DNA from: Paludibacter jiangxiensis
GTDB lineage: Bacteria; Bacteroidota; Bacteroidia; Bacteroidales; Paludibacteraceae
DNA: 35,948 nt
Direction: 5' to 3'
Assembly: GCA_945897785.1 (NCBI GenBank)
Contig: CAMDGD010000018.1
Coordinates: forward strand, 1 to 35,948
Position numbers and translations under genes: made by a program. Below are positions 8,382-15,697 of this stretch, piece after piece; the stretch's first letter is position 1; every line of letters begins with the position of its first letter. Under the pieces are notes generated by a model. The model was not told the origin of the DNA. It made no database searches and saw only the letters and a list, made by a program, of their open reading frames with translations.

Positions 8382-9269
8382 ATGAAAATATTCCGTTTGT
8401 GTTTTGTGCTATTGTTTTTCATTTTTTTTGTTGCTTGTGAAGAGAAAGAAAAGAAAGATGAATCTAGAATTCCTTATCTCGAGGTTGAGGGTAGGTATTT
8501 ATACTTGGAAGATATAGAATCTGTAATTCCTAACGGAATATCTAAAGAGGACAGCCTTTCTGTTGCTGAAAATTACATAAAAAAGTGGGTTACAGATGTT
8601 TTGCTTTATACGCATGCTAATAAAAATATATCGGATAAAGAATCCATTGAAAAGTTAGTTGTTGATTATCGGAAATCATTGGTGATTCATCAATATGAAG
8701 AAAACCTAATTACAGAACGGTTGGCCGATGTGCTTTCGGAAAAACGAATGCAAGCTTTTTATGAGCAACATAAAGAAAGATTCCGACTCAATGAATGTGT
8801 TATTAAAGGCGTTTTTATTCAAGTGCCTTTAGGTGCGCCAAAATTCAAGCTCTTGCAAAAATGGATGCGTAAGTTGGACCAGAAATCATTGGAGAACATA
8901 GAAAAATATAGTATCCAAAATGCAACCAGTTATCAATATTTTGGAGATAAATGGGTGAGATTTGCCGAAATTAGTAAGAATATGCCCTTGCAAGTTGATA
9001 ATGAAAGTAATTACTTGAGATCGACTAACTATATAGAAACCTCTGATAGTAGTTATCATTTTATATTGCGTGTTGTTGAGGCCGGTTTTGTTGGCGATGT
9101 AGAGCCTTTTGATATTGCTAAAGAGAAAATTTACACAATTTTGATGAATAAGGAACGGCTCGATTTTATTCGAAAAATTCAAGAGAAACTATATAAAGAA
9201 GCAGTTAATAATCAAGATATTACTTATTTTCCGATACACAATCAGGAAGATATTGCTACTCAACCCTAA
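8382..9269 (+). CDS. SurA-like lipoprotein, probably without isomerase activity
   Basis: The 295-residue protein begins with a lipoprotein signal peptide ending FFVAC (Cys19), so it is probably membrane-anchored in the periplasm. After the Cys comes a charged linker and then a SurA-type helical region: LEVEGRYLYLEDIESVIP, then a long helix with YIKKWVTDVLLYTHA. A central segment resembles a parvulin domain in layout but lacks the clear GG-x-hydrophobic and YGFHI-type signatures seen in its two neighbours. I therefore infer a chaperone-like rather than catalytic role. It sits between two PPIase genes with gaps of only 21 and 20 bp. Bacteroidota often carry such a three-gene set, which supports a joint function in outer-membrane protein maturation. 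Confidence 0.75.
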   Translation: MKIFRLCFVLLFFIFFVACEEKEKKDESRIPYLEVEGRYLYLEDIESVIPNGISKEDSLSVAENYIKKWVTDVLLYTHANKNISDKESIEKLVVDYRKSLVIHQYEENLITERLADVLSEKRMQAFYEQHKERFRLNECVIKGVFIQVPLGAPKFKLLQKWMRKLDQKSLENIEKYSIQNATSYQYFGDKWVRFAEISKNMPLQVDNESNYLRSTNYIETSDSSYHFILRVVEAGFVGDVEPFDIAKEKIYTILMNKERLDFIRKIQEKLYKEAVNNQDITYFPIHNQEDIATQP

Positions 9270-9289
9270 ACTAATTACACTAAATAATT

Positions 9290-10648
9290 ATGCATTTACA
9301 TGTTAAAATTACCGTTATTTCTTTTTTTGTTTTTATTTCGTCGGTGCTATTTGCTCAAGGTACCATTATCGATGAAGTGGTTTGGGTAATTGGCGATGCT
9401 GCCATATTGCGTTCTGATGTAGAAAAACAATTGCTGCAAATAAAGTACGAAAAGGTGGATGTAGATGGTGACCCATATTGTGTAATTACAGAGCAATTGG
9501 CTATTCGTAAGCTTTTTTTGCATCAAGCTAAATTAGACAGTATAGATGTAAACGAGGCGGCTGTTAGTATGCAGGTAGAGCAACGGATAAGTCAGATTAT
9601 CGCACAGATTGGCTCTGAAGAAAAATTGGAAGAGTATTACGGTAAAAACCTACGTTCCATTAAAGAAGAGTTAAGAGAACAAGCCCGCGAACAGAGTTTG
9701 GTGCAACAAGTGCAACAGAAACTTATTGGTGACCAAAAAATTACGCCTTCTATTGTTCGTAAAGAGTTTTTGAAAACTGATTCTACCGAAATACCTTTTG
9801 TGCCGGCTAAGGTCGAAGTGCAAATTTTAACGGTTGAACCTCAAATTGCTGTTGAAGAAGTTGAGGCGGTAAAAGCAAAACTACGGGAATTTAAAGAACG
9901 GGTTGAAAGTGGTGATGCTACTTTTTCTATGTTGGCTATGTTGTATTCGTCAGATATTGAGTCGGCTAAGCAAGGTGGTGAACTGGGTTTTATGGGCAAA
10001 GGTCAACTGGTTAAGCCTTTTGCAGAAGAGGCGTTCTCGCTTACTGATCCTGCCAAAGTGTCGCGCATTATCGAAACAGAGTTTGGTTTTCATATATTGC
10101 AGTTAATTGCCAAAAGGGGCGATAAAGTAAATGTGCGCCATATCTTATTGAAACCTAAAGCACAACTTGCCGATCAGAATAAGGCATTGGCAAAGTTAGA
10201 TAGTGTTGTTGCTTTGGTACGGGAAGAAAAGCTGTTGTTCGAGGTAGCGGTAAAGCAATTCTCTGATGATAAAGACACCAGAATGAGCGCAGGACTGATG
10301 GTTAATCCATACGACGGAACTTCGAAATTTGAATACCAACACCTTTCGCCCGAGATAGCTAAACTGGCTAATAACATGCAAGTAGGTGCTGTTTCTAAGC
10401 CTTTTGTTATGACAAATCAAGCCGGAAAACAAGTGAGTGCGGTTATAAGAGTTAAATCCAAAACTATAGCGCATAAAGCGAATTTAGAAGATGATTATCA
10501 GTTGTTAAGAACTTTTGTGCAAAATAGACTAAACGCCGAGAAACTAGATGAATGGATAAATGGTAAAATTAAAGAAACCTATATTCATGTAAATGAAGAG
10601 TGGCAAGCGTGTGAATTTCAGTACAAGGGTTGGCTAGAAAAAAAGTAG
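9290..10648 (+). CDS. surA: SurA-type periplasmic chaperone / peptidyl-prolyl isomerase
   Basis: The 452-residue protein has a signal peptide ending SSVLFAQ, the SurA N-terminal domain (IIDEVVWVIGDAAILRSDVEKQL) and two parvulin domains. The first spans about residues 170-272 (VEVQILTVEP, GGELGFMGKGQLVKPF, FGFHILQL). The second spans about 276-385 (VNVRHILLKPK, AGLMVNPYDG, AVIRVKSK). The first domain keeps the typical catalytic-fold signatures. The second is more diverged at its end, where FGFHI is missing. The C-terminus (YIHVNEEWQACEFQYKGWL) matches the Bacteroidota SurA ending. Role: escort of unfolded outer-membrane proteins to the assembly machinery. It lies 20 bp after the SurA-like lipoprotein and 26 bp before the OstA-like gene, suggesting one transcript for outer-membrane protein and LPS biogenesis. 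Confidence 0.9.
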   Translation: MHLHVKITVISFFVFISSVLFAQGTIIDEVVWVIGDAAILRSDVEKQLLQIKYEKVDVDGDPYCVITEQLAIRKLFLHQAKLDSIDVNEAAVSMQVEQRISQIIAQIGSEEKLEEYYGKNLRSIKEELREQAREQSLVQQVQQKLIGDQKITPSIVRKEFLKTDSTEIPFVPAKVEVQILTVEPQIAVEEVEAVKAKLREFKERVESGDATFSMLAMLYSSDIESAKQGGELGFMGKGQLVKPFAEEAFSLTDPAKVSRIIETEFGFHILQLIAKRGDKVNVRHILLKPKAQLADQNKALAKLDSVVALVREEKLLFEVAVKQFSDDKDTRMSAGLMVNPYDGTSKFEYQHLSPEIAKLANNMQVGAVSKPFVMTNQAGKQVSAVIRVKSKTIAHKANLEDDYQLLRTFVQNRLNAEKLDEWINGKIKETYIHVNEEWQACEFQYKGWLEKK

Positions 10649-10674
10649 CTTATAATGAATAAATATTTTTTGTT

Positions 10675-12252
10675 TTGAAGATAGTGGTGCACAGAATTTT
10701 TTTCAAGCATAGGGCTTTGTTTTTAGTCTTATGCTTGCTTTTTGTTGGGTTACAAGCGGCAAAAAAACCTACTACCATCTTTTTAGAACAATCGGAGACC
10801 CTATCGTTTGATAAACATCAAAAGGCCGACTGCCAAGTGCTTCGTGGAAATGTTATTTTTAGACACGACGATGCGTATATGTATTGCGATAGTGCCTATT
10901 TTTATGATCAAAACAATACCATTGATGCATTTAGTAATATTCGTATGGAACAGGGTGATACGCTATTTGTTTACAGCGATTTTTTGCATTACGATGGAAA
11001 TACGCGAATTGCAAACCTAAAAGGGAATGTGCAAATGGTTAATAGAGAAACGATTCTGGAGACCGATAGCTTTGATTATGATAGAAACCAAAACAAAGGG
11101 TATTATTATACCGGTGGAAAAATCTATGATGGTAAAAATACAATGACTTCTATATGGGGTGAATATTCTCCGGATACAAAATTGGCCGTATTTAGGGATA
11201 AAGTTAGGTTGATAAACGAAGAGTTTGCTTTGGCGTCAAACAACTTGCATTACAATACGGCATCGAAAACGGCAACTATTGTTGGTCCTTCGGTAATTTT
11301 GTATAAAGAAAAAACAACTATCTACTCAGAAAAAGGCTCGTATGATACGGCCAACGAACAAGCAACGCTTTACAATCGGTCTTATATAGAACAAAACGAT
11401 GGTAAAAGACTTACGGCTGATACTATTTTTTATAACCGAAGCATTGGCGAAGGTACGGCTTGGGGTAATACGGAGTTGTTAGATACGGCACAGCATATTG
11501 TGGTTTACGGAAATAATGCATTTTACCGTGAGTTAGATAGTTATGGCTTGGTATATAATTCGGCTTATGCAGTAGAGTATTCTACGGCTAATGATAGCTT
11601 GTTTTTACATGCTGACACCTTGCGGACTTATGCCGATTCTGTTTACCAAGTGCTAAAGGCGGTAAGTAATGTTCGTTTTTATAGAAGTGATTTGCAAGGT
11701 AAATGTGATACCCTCGTGTATAGCACTCGCGACTCGGTGTTAAATATGTATGAGAGTCCGGTGTTATGGTCAGACTCAGCCCAACTTGCCGGCGATTTTA
11801 TTCAGGTGTTTCAACAAGCCAACGATTCTAATATGGTGTTTGTTCAAGGCCTAGCTTTAGCCATTACACAACACGATTCTCTTCGCTTTAATCAGCTCTC
11901 CGGTAAAACCTTAAAGGCCTATATTGCCAACCGTAAATTACACGAAATTCTTGTCGAAGGGAATGCCGAATCCATTTATTATCCAATAGAGGATGATGGA
12001 AGTATTGTTGGTATTAATCGTACCGAAAGTAGCGTATTGGAAGTTTTTCTGAATAACCGAAAAATTAATAAGATAGTCATGTCTCCTGCTTCATCGGGAA
12101 CGCTGTACCCCGAAGAGCAAATGCCCAAAGAAAAAAAACAACTTACCCATTTTGCTTGGTACGAAACTATTCGTCCAAAAAACAAAGCGGATATTTTTAC
12201 CCGTTATCCTTTATCAACGAAAATAAAATCGCGCAGACGAACACAAAAATAG
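10675..12252 (+). CDS. OstA-like (LptA-type) LPS transport protein
   Basis: The 525-residue protein has an N-terminal hydrophobic signal (FLVLCLLFVGLQAA) and then repeated beta-strand units of the OstA/LptA type. Examples are CQVLRGNVIFRHDDAYMYCDSAYFY, read in part as LRGNVIFRHDDAYMYCD, then IANLKGNVQMV and LRTYADS...AVSNVRFY. Members of the OstA_2 family in Bacteroidota are long, multi-repeat versions of the LptA periplasmic bridge that carries LPS to the outer membrane. The start is taken as TTG at 10675. An ATG at 10655 runs into a stop after seven codons, and GTG codons at 10684 and 10687 are alternatives. The basic tail (KIKSRRRTQK) is short. As the last gene of the envelope cluster it is followed by a 570-bp gene-free spacer with no convincing terminator. 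Confidence 0.82.
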   Translation: MKIVVHRIFFKHRALFLVLCLLFVGLQAAKKPTTIFLEQSETLSFDKHQKADCQVLRGNVIFRHDDAYMYCDSAYFYDQNNTIDAFSNIRMEQGDTLFVYSDFLHYDGNTRIANLKGNVQMVNRETILETDSFDYDRNQNKGYYYTGGKIYDGKNTMTSIWGEYSPDTKLAVFRDKVRLINEEFALASNNLHYNTASKTATIVGPSVILYKEKTTIYSEKGSYDTANEQATLYNRSYIEQNDGKRLTADTIFYNRSIGEGTAWGNTELLDTAQHIVVYGNNAFYRELDSYGLVYNSAYAVEYSTANDSLFLHADTLRTYADSVYQVLKAVSNVRFYRSDLQGKCDTLVYSTRDSVLNMYESPVLWSDSAQLAGDFIQVFQQANDSNMVFVQGLALAITQHDSLRFNQLSGKTLKAYIANRKLHEILVEGNAESIYYPIEDDGSIVGINRTESSVLEVFLNNRKINKIVMSPASSGTLYPEEQMPKEKKQLTHFAWYETIRPKNKADIFTRYPLSTKIKSRRRTQK

Positions 12253-12822
12253 TTGGCAACGGTCTTACTTTCTCGTGTTTTTCTATTTGATACAGCTGGT
12301 CTTTTTCTTGATAGCTAAATGTTTAATTAAAAGTAACTTGTAAAATTTTGTTTCGTCATATAAGATGGCTTTTTGCCTGTTCTGGAAAAGGTGAGTTTTG
12401 TAATAAAAATTATTCTAGTCTTGTTCTATTATTATTCAGGCTTTATTAATCTACTAATATCTATCGACTAGATTTATTTTTATTTGCAGTCGTATCATTC
12501 TTTTTTATTTTTTTTTATCCTGATTGGCTCATGTAAGGAAAAACAGGATTGTGCGTTTTTTCAAAAACTCAACAGAAAAGAGAAAAGCTTATATTTTTAT
12601 TTAGGGTAAAGGAATTTCTTTTGAGACCGTACACTTTTGTTAAAATGTATTTAAGAAAGATAATAACATATTTTATTTTGGTGTTGTAGCTCATTATGAG
12701 TGTGATTCAACCAACTGATACTGCACTAATATTATCGAATTAATGCTTAATAAAGATTCTATTTCAAGAAGAAAGATGGGCGGTATGTATATATAATTGA
12801 AATAGTAAGTACTGTTTTTAAA
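12253..12822. other. Gene-free AT-rich spacer between convergent units
   Basis: No coding region is convincing here. The stretch lies between the ends of the OstA-like gene and the TrmN6-type gene. A weak ATCCTG...CAGGAT inverted repeat near 12518-12549 is followed after a few bases by a T-run. A 14-codon frame with a signal-peptide-like start (MYLRKIITYFILVL) at 12645-12689 stops at once, and short frames follow it, so a decayed gene is possible but unproven. Confidence 0.4.
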
Positions 12823-13524
12823 TTAAAAATTAAGATAAAAGTCTTTAGTTAATTGCTTGTATGCTGCTGAGTATGCATGTCTTTCTGCTGTTTCTATAAT
12901 CAATTCGTTTTCGTAACAGATGCCCGCTCCTTGTTTAAGAGCTATTAATGCGCGCTTTGCTTGACTGCCTATTCTAGGTATAACGGCCGTTTTTTGTTCG
13001 CAGTACCATCCGTTTTCTTTTCCTAATAACAGAAATTTCTCTGCTTCTTTTACCGGTAATATCAGGCATAATCGCCCGTTTTTTGATAGTAGTGTTTTGC
13101 TTCTGTGTAGAATTTCTTCAGGGCTTAGCGAGTCCGTATGTCGGGCTTTATTTTTTTTGTCGTTGGCCGATTTTAGACTGTTTTCAAAATAAGGCGGGTT
13201 GCTCACAAGTAAGTCGTATTGTTTTTTGCAATTTGATGAAAAGTCTTGAAACGACTGCGCTAGGATGTTTATTCGGTTTGCCCACGGACTGTTTTCTACA
13301 TTCTCTTTAGCTTGTAGTGCGGCTGTTTCATCGATTTCTATGGCATCAATTATAGCCTTTGAACGTTGCGCAAGCTGCAAGGCAATTAGTCCCGTGCCTG
13401 TACCAATATCCAATATGCTTTCTGCATTCTCGCAAGTAGCCCACGCGCCAAGTAAAACACCATCGGTGCCTACTTTCATGGCGCAGCAATCTTGTTTTAT
13501 AGCAAATTGTTTGAATTGAAACAT
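12823..13524 (-). CDS. trmN6: tRNA1(Val) (adenine(37)-N6)-methyltransferase, TrmN6 type
   Basis: This SAM-dependent N6-adenine methyltransferase shows the SAM-binding DIGTGTG (residues 39-45), acidic ID at the end of strand 2 (AIEIDE) and the catalytic NPPY (109-112). The N-terminal MFQFKQFAIKQDCCAMKVGTDG block is typical of the YfiC/TrmN6 family. I chose ATG at 13524 (233 residues) over an in-frame ATG at 13626. The shorter form starts exactly at the family N-terminus and leaves a 34-bp gap to the upstream exonuclease gene, whereas the longer form would overlap it by 68 bp. By family it modifies A37 next to the anticodon of tRNA-Val. It probably shares a transcript with the exonuclease gene. 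Confidence 0.88.
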   Translation of the reverse strand: MFQFKQFAIKQDCCAMKVGTDGVLLGAWATCENAESILDIGTGTGLIALQLAQRSKAIIDAIEIDETAALQAKENVENSPWANRINILAQSFQDFSSNCKKQYDLLVSNPPYFENSLKSANDKKNKARHTDSLSPEEILHRSKTLLSKNGRLCLILPVKEAEKFLLLGKENGWYCEQKTAVIPRIGSQAKRALIALKQGAGICYENELIIETAERHAYSAAYKQLTKDFYLNF

Positions 13525-13558
13525 GCAAAGGAAATTCGTGTTTGCTAAAAGATTAAGC

Positions 13559-14326
13559 TTATTTATTGAAGTTTCGTAGTTTGATTTTCGTAAATATTTG
13601 TTTGGTATGTAGGCTGAAATCGGCATTCATAATCCATCCATAGTAGCCGGGGTCTTTTTCCAATACTGTGTTAACCAATTGTCCCTTGTATTTACCAAAA
13701 TTAATTACTTCTTCATTGTTATCATTGTAAATAATTCTTCCAGAAAAATCAGCATTGCGGTTAAATGACGAGAAATCTGATAAAAAAACAACATCATTTT
13801 CTAGGTCGGGGTATTTGTCGAGTTGTGCTTTTAAAACTTCATAAGTAGCTAGGGTATCTGCTTCTGCCGAATGTGCATTTTCAATTTCTTTTTGGCAATA
13901 AAACTTATAGGCAGCCCCAAGTGTTCGTTGTTCTTTTTTATGGAAAATCGTTTGTACATCGATAAATTTTCGTTTGGTCATATCGATATCAATGTCTGCG
14001 CGAATAAATTCTTCAGCTAATAGCGGCACATCAAAACGATTTGAATTGAATCCTGCTAAGTCGGCTCCTTCAAAATCGCGTGCAATTAGTTTGGCTACTT
14101 CTTTAAAGTTAGGCGCATCAACTACATCTTTGTCAAAAATACCGTGTATAGCTGAACTTTCGGCTGGAATTGGAACACCCGGATTAATTTTCATGGTTTT
14201 AGACTCCTCCATGCCGTTTGGGTGTACTTTTAAATATGAAATTTCCACAATGCGGTCGTTAATAATATCGGTGCCTGTTGTTTCTAAATCGAAAAAAATT
14301 AGGGGGTTTTTTAAAGCAAGTTGCAT
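13559..14326 (-). CDS. DnaQ-like 3'-5' exonuclease (DEDDh) with small C-terminal domain
   Basis: The 255-residue protein has a complete DEDDh active site: D13 and E15 in FFDLETTGTD, D99 in SNRFDVP, and H152 and D157 in HSAEADT. Residues ~190-255 form an extra domain with INFGKYKGQLVNTV and YYGWIMNADF, as in exonuclease X-type proteins. It could be a proofreading-like nuclease or a general 3'-5' exonuclease; the sequence does not decide which. It follows dnaN, but a strong hairpin with a T-tract (14357-14386) stands between them, so expression of the two may be partly uncoupled. The ATG at 14326 is a normal start just before the FFDLET motif. Confidence 0.88.
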   Translation of the reverse strand: MQLALKNPLIFFDLETTGTDIINDRIVEISYLKVHPNGMEESKTMKINPGVPIPAESSAIHGIFDKDVVDAPNFKEVAKLIARDFEGADLAGFNSNRFDVPLLAEEFIRADIDIDMTKRKFIDVQTIFHKKEQRTLGAAYKFYCQKEIENAHSAEADTLATYEVLKAQLDKYPDLENDVVFLSDFSSFNRNADFSGRIIYNDNNEEVINFGKYKGQLVNTVLEKDPGYYGWIMNADFSLHTKQIFTKIKLRNFNK

Positions 14327-14349
14327 AGTATAATTTTTTGCAAGGGTTA

Positions 14350-14386
14350 AAAGAAAAAAAGTGAAGCTGTTGTAAACTTCACTTTT
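14350..14386 (-). terminator. Rho-independent terminator after dnaN
   Basis: A perfect 10-bp stem AAAAGTGAAG (14357-14366) pairs with CTTCACTTTT (14377-14386) around a 10-base loop. Read on the minus strand it is followed by a T-rich run (TTTTTTTCTTTT, counting the stem end), as expected for an intrinsic terminator. It lies just after the dnaN stop and 30 bp before the exonuclease start. The symmetry would also allow some function on the other strand. Confidence 0.75.
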
Positions 14387-14407
14387 AGTTGTTGTTGTAT
14401 TAAAAAC

Positions 14408-15532
14408 CTAATCGTTAAGAAGCATTGGCATAAGCAACATGAGCAATTCTTCGTTTTCTTCGTTTTCAAAAGGAAGAATTAGTCCGGCACGCGAAGGGTC
14501 TGCTAATTCCAATACTACATCGCTCGAGTGGATATTGTTCAAGATATCAATTAGGAAAGTTGATTTGAACCCTATACTCATAAGATCTCCGGTATATTGA
14601 CAAGAAATTTTTTCTTCGGCCGAAACAGAAAAATCTATGTCTTGTGCTGTAATGTGAATTTCATTTTCACTTAATTGCAATTTAATTAAATTGCTGGCTT
14701 GGTTCGAGAAAACGGAAACCCGTTTTAAAGCATTCATAAATGCTAAACGGTCAATAATCAGTTTGTGCGGATTGTTTTGAGGAATTACGCCGTTGTAGTT
14801 TGGATAACGCCCTTCCACTTGTCTGCATATCATCTGATAGTTTGACAAAGTAATAATGGCATTTTTATCATCAAAAGCGATACTTACTTCGCCACTTTCT
14901 TTCGGAAGAATGTTTTTCAAAAGGGTAGCAGGTTTTTTTGCTAAAATAAAAGCAGCATTTGCGGAGCCTTTCGTTGTATTCGATTTTACCCGAACCAATT
15001 TATGTGCATCGGTAGCAACCAAGGTAATGCTTTCGGTAGTGATATCAAAATAAATACCATTCATTACCGGACGAAGCTCATCGTCGGCAGTAGCAAAAAT
15101 CGATTTGGCTATCCCTGAGTTTAAAGTGTAAGCATCAATAGTGAGTGAATTTTTTTCGGCTCCAAGTTCAGGCATCTTCGGGTATTCATCTCCCGGTTGT
15201 CCGATGAAATTGTAAGTTCCTGTTTCATATTTAATGGTCATGGCCAAGTTATCGTTATTGATTTCGAAAGCCAAGGGTTGTTCGGGGAGTTCGCGCAAGG
15301 AATCCAATAATATTTTTGCAGAAACTGCTACCATTCCATCTTCTTCAGCCTTGTCTAATTCAAGCGAAGTGATTAATGTTGTTTCTAAATCGGAAGTGGT
15401 TAAGGTAAGTACTTTCCCTTTCAGATTTAATAAGAAGCACTCTAAAATTGGAAGGGTGCTTTTGGTTGAGATAACACGGTTAATTGCTTGTAAGTGACTA
15501 GATAGCTTTGTGCTTGATACCGTAAATTTCAT
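14408..15532 (-). CDS. dnaN: DNA polymerase III beta subunit (sliding clamp)
   Basis: The 374-residue sequence matches the usual clamp length and shows the three-fold repeat of the family. It starts KFTVSSTKLSSHLQAINRVI, has LPILECFLLNL and TTSDLETTL in domain 1, RPVMNGIYFDI and TDAHKLV in the middle domain, and ends in a Met/Leu-rich tail (LLMLLMPMLL) typical of Bacteroidota clamps. It forms the ring that tethers the replicative polymerase to DNA. The ATG is at 15532. A near-consensus Bacteroidota promoter lies at 15652-15682 and a terminator at 14357-14386, so dnaN can be transcribed alone. No dnaA or origin-like region is visible nearby. Confidence 0.97.
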   Translation of the reverse strand: MKFTVSSTKLSSHLQAINRVISTKSTLPILECFLLNLKGKVLTLTTSDLETTLITSLELDKAEEDGMVAVSAKILLDSLRELPEQPLAFEINNDNLAMTIKYETGTYNFIGQPGDEYPKMPELGAEKNSLTIDAYTLNSGIAKSIFATADDELRPVMNGIYFDITTESITLVATDAHKLVRVKSNTTKGSANAAFILAKKPATLLKNILPKESGEVSIAFDDKNAIITLSNYQMICRQVEGRYPNYNGVIPQNNPHKLIIDRLAFMNALKRVSVFSNQASNLIKLQLSENEIHITAQDIDFSVSAEEKISCQYTGDLMSIGFKSTFLIDILNNIHSSDVVLELADPSRAGLILPFENEENEELLMLLMPMLLND

Positions 15533-15594
15533 ACGAATAAAATTTAATTAAGGATGTGTGTAACCCAGGTGAAAAAGCTTTTGTTGTAGCGTTT

Positions 15595-15610
15595 TCCCGA
15601 CACTTCGGGA
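15595..15610 (-). other. Hairpin in the predicted dnaN 5' leader
   Basis: The sequence TCCCGA-CACT-TCGGGA forms a 6-bp GC-rich stem with a 4-base loop in the roughly 110-nt leader predicted between the dnaN promoter and its ATG. No T-tract follows it on the minus strand, so a terminator is unlikely. It might stabilise the mRNA or affect translation. Confidence 0.35.
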
Positions 15611-15651
15611 GGTGGGTTTCATCGGTTTATATTACTAAAATTCTGAACGAC

Positions 15652-15682
15652 CAAAGGTATATAAAAGTTTGCTATTTGCAAA
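15652..15682 (-). promoter_or_regulatory. Bacteroidota-type promoter of dnaN
   Basis: On the minus strand the -33 box TTTG (15682-15679) is followed after 19 bp by the -7 box TACCTTTG (15659-15652). Both match the Bacteroidota consensus TTTG-N19-TAnnTTTG fully. Transcription would begin near 15645, leaving a leader of about 110 nt before dnaN. Confidence 0.65.
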
Positions 15683-15697
15683 TTTTCAAATTGTTTC

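Noticed and set aside
13525-13626. N-terminal extension of the TrmN6-type protein
   Set aside because: The extra 34 residues overlap the upstream gene and lie before the family-typical start.
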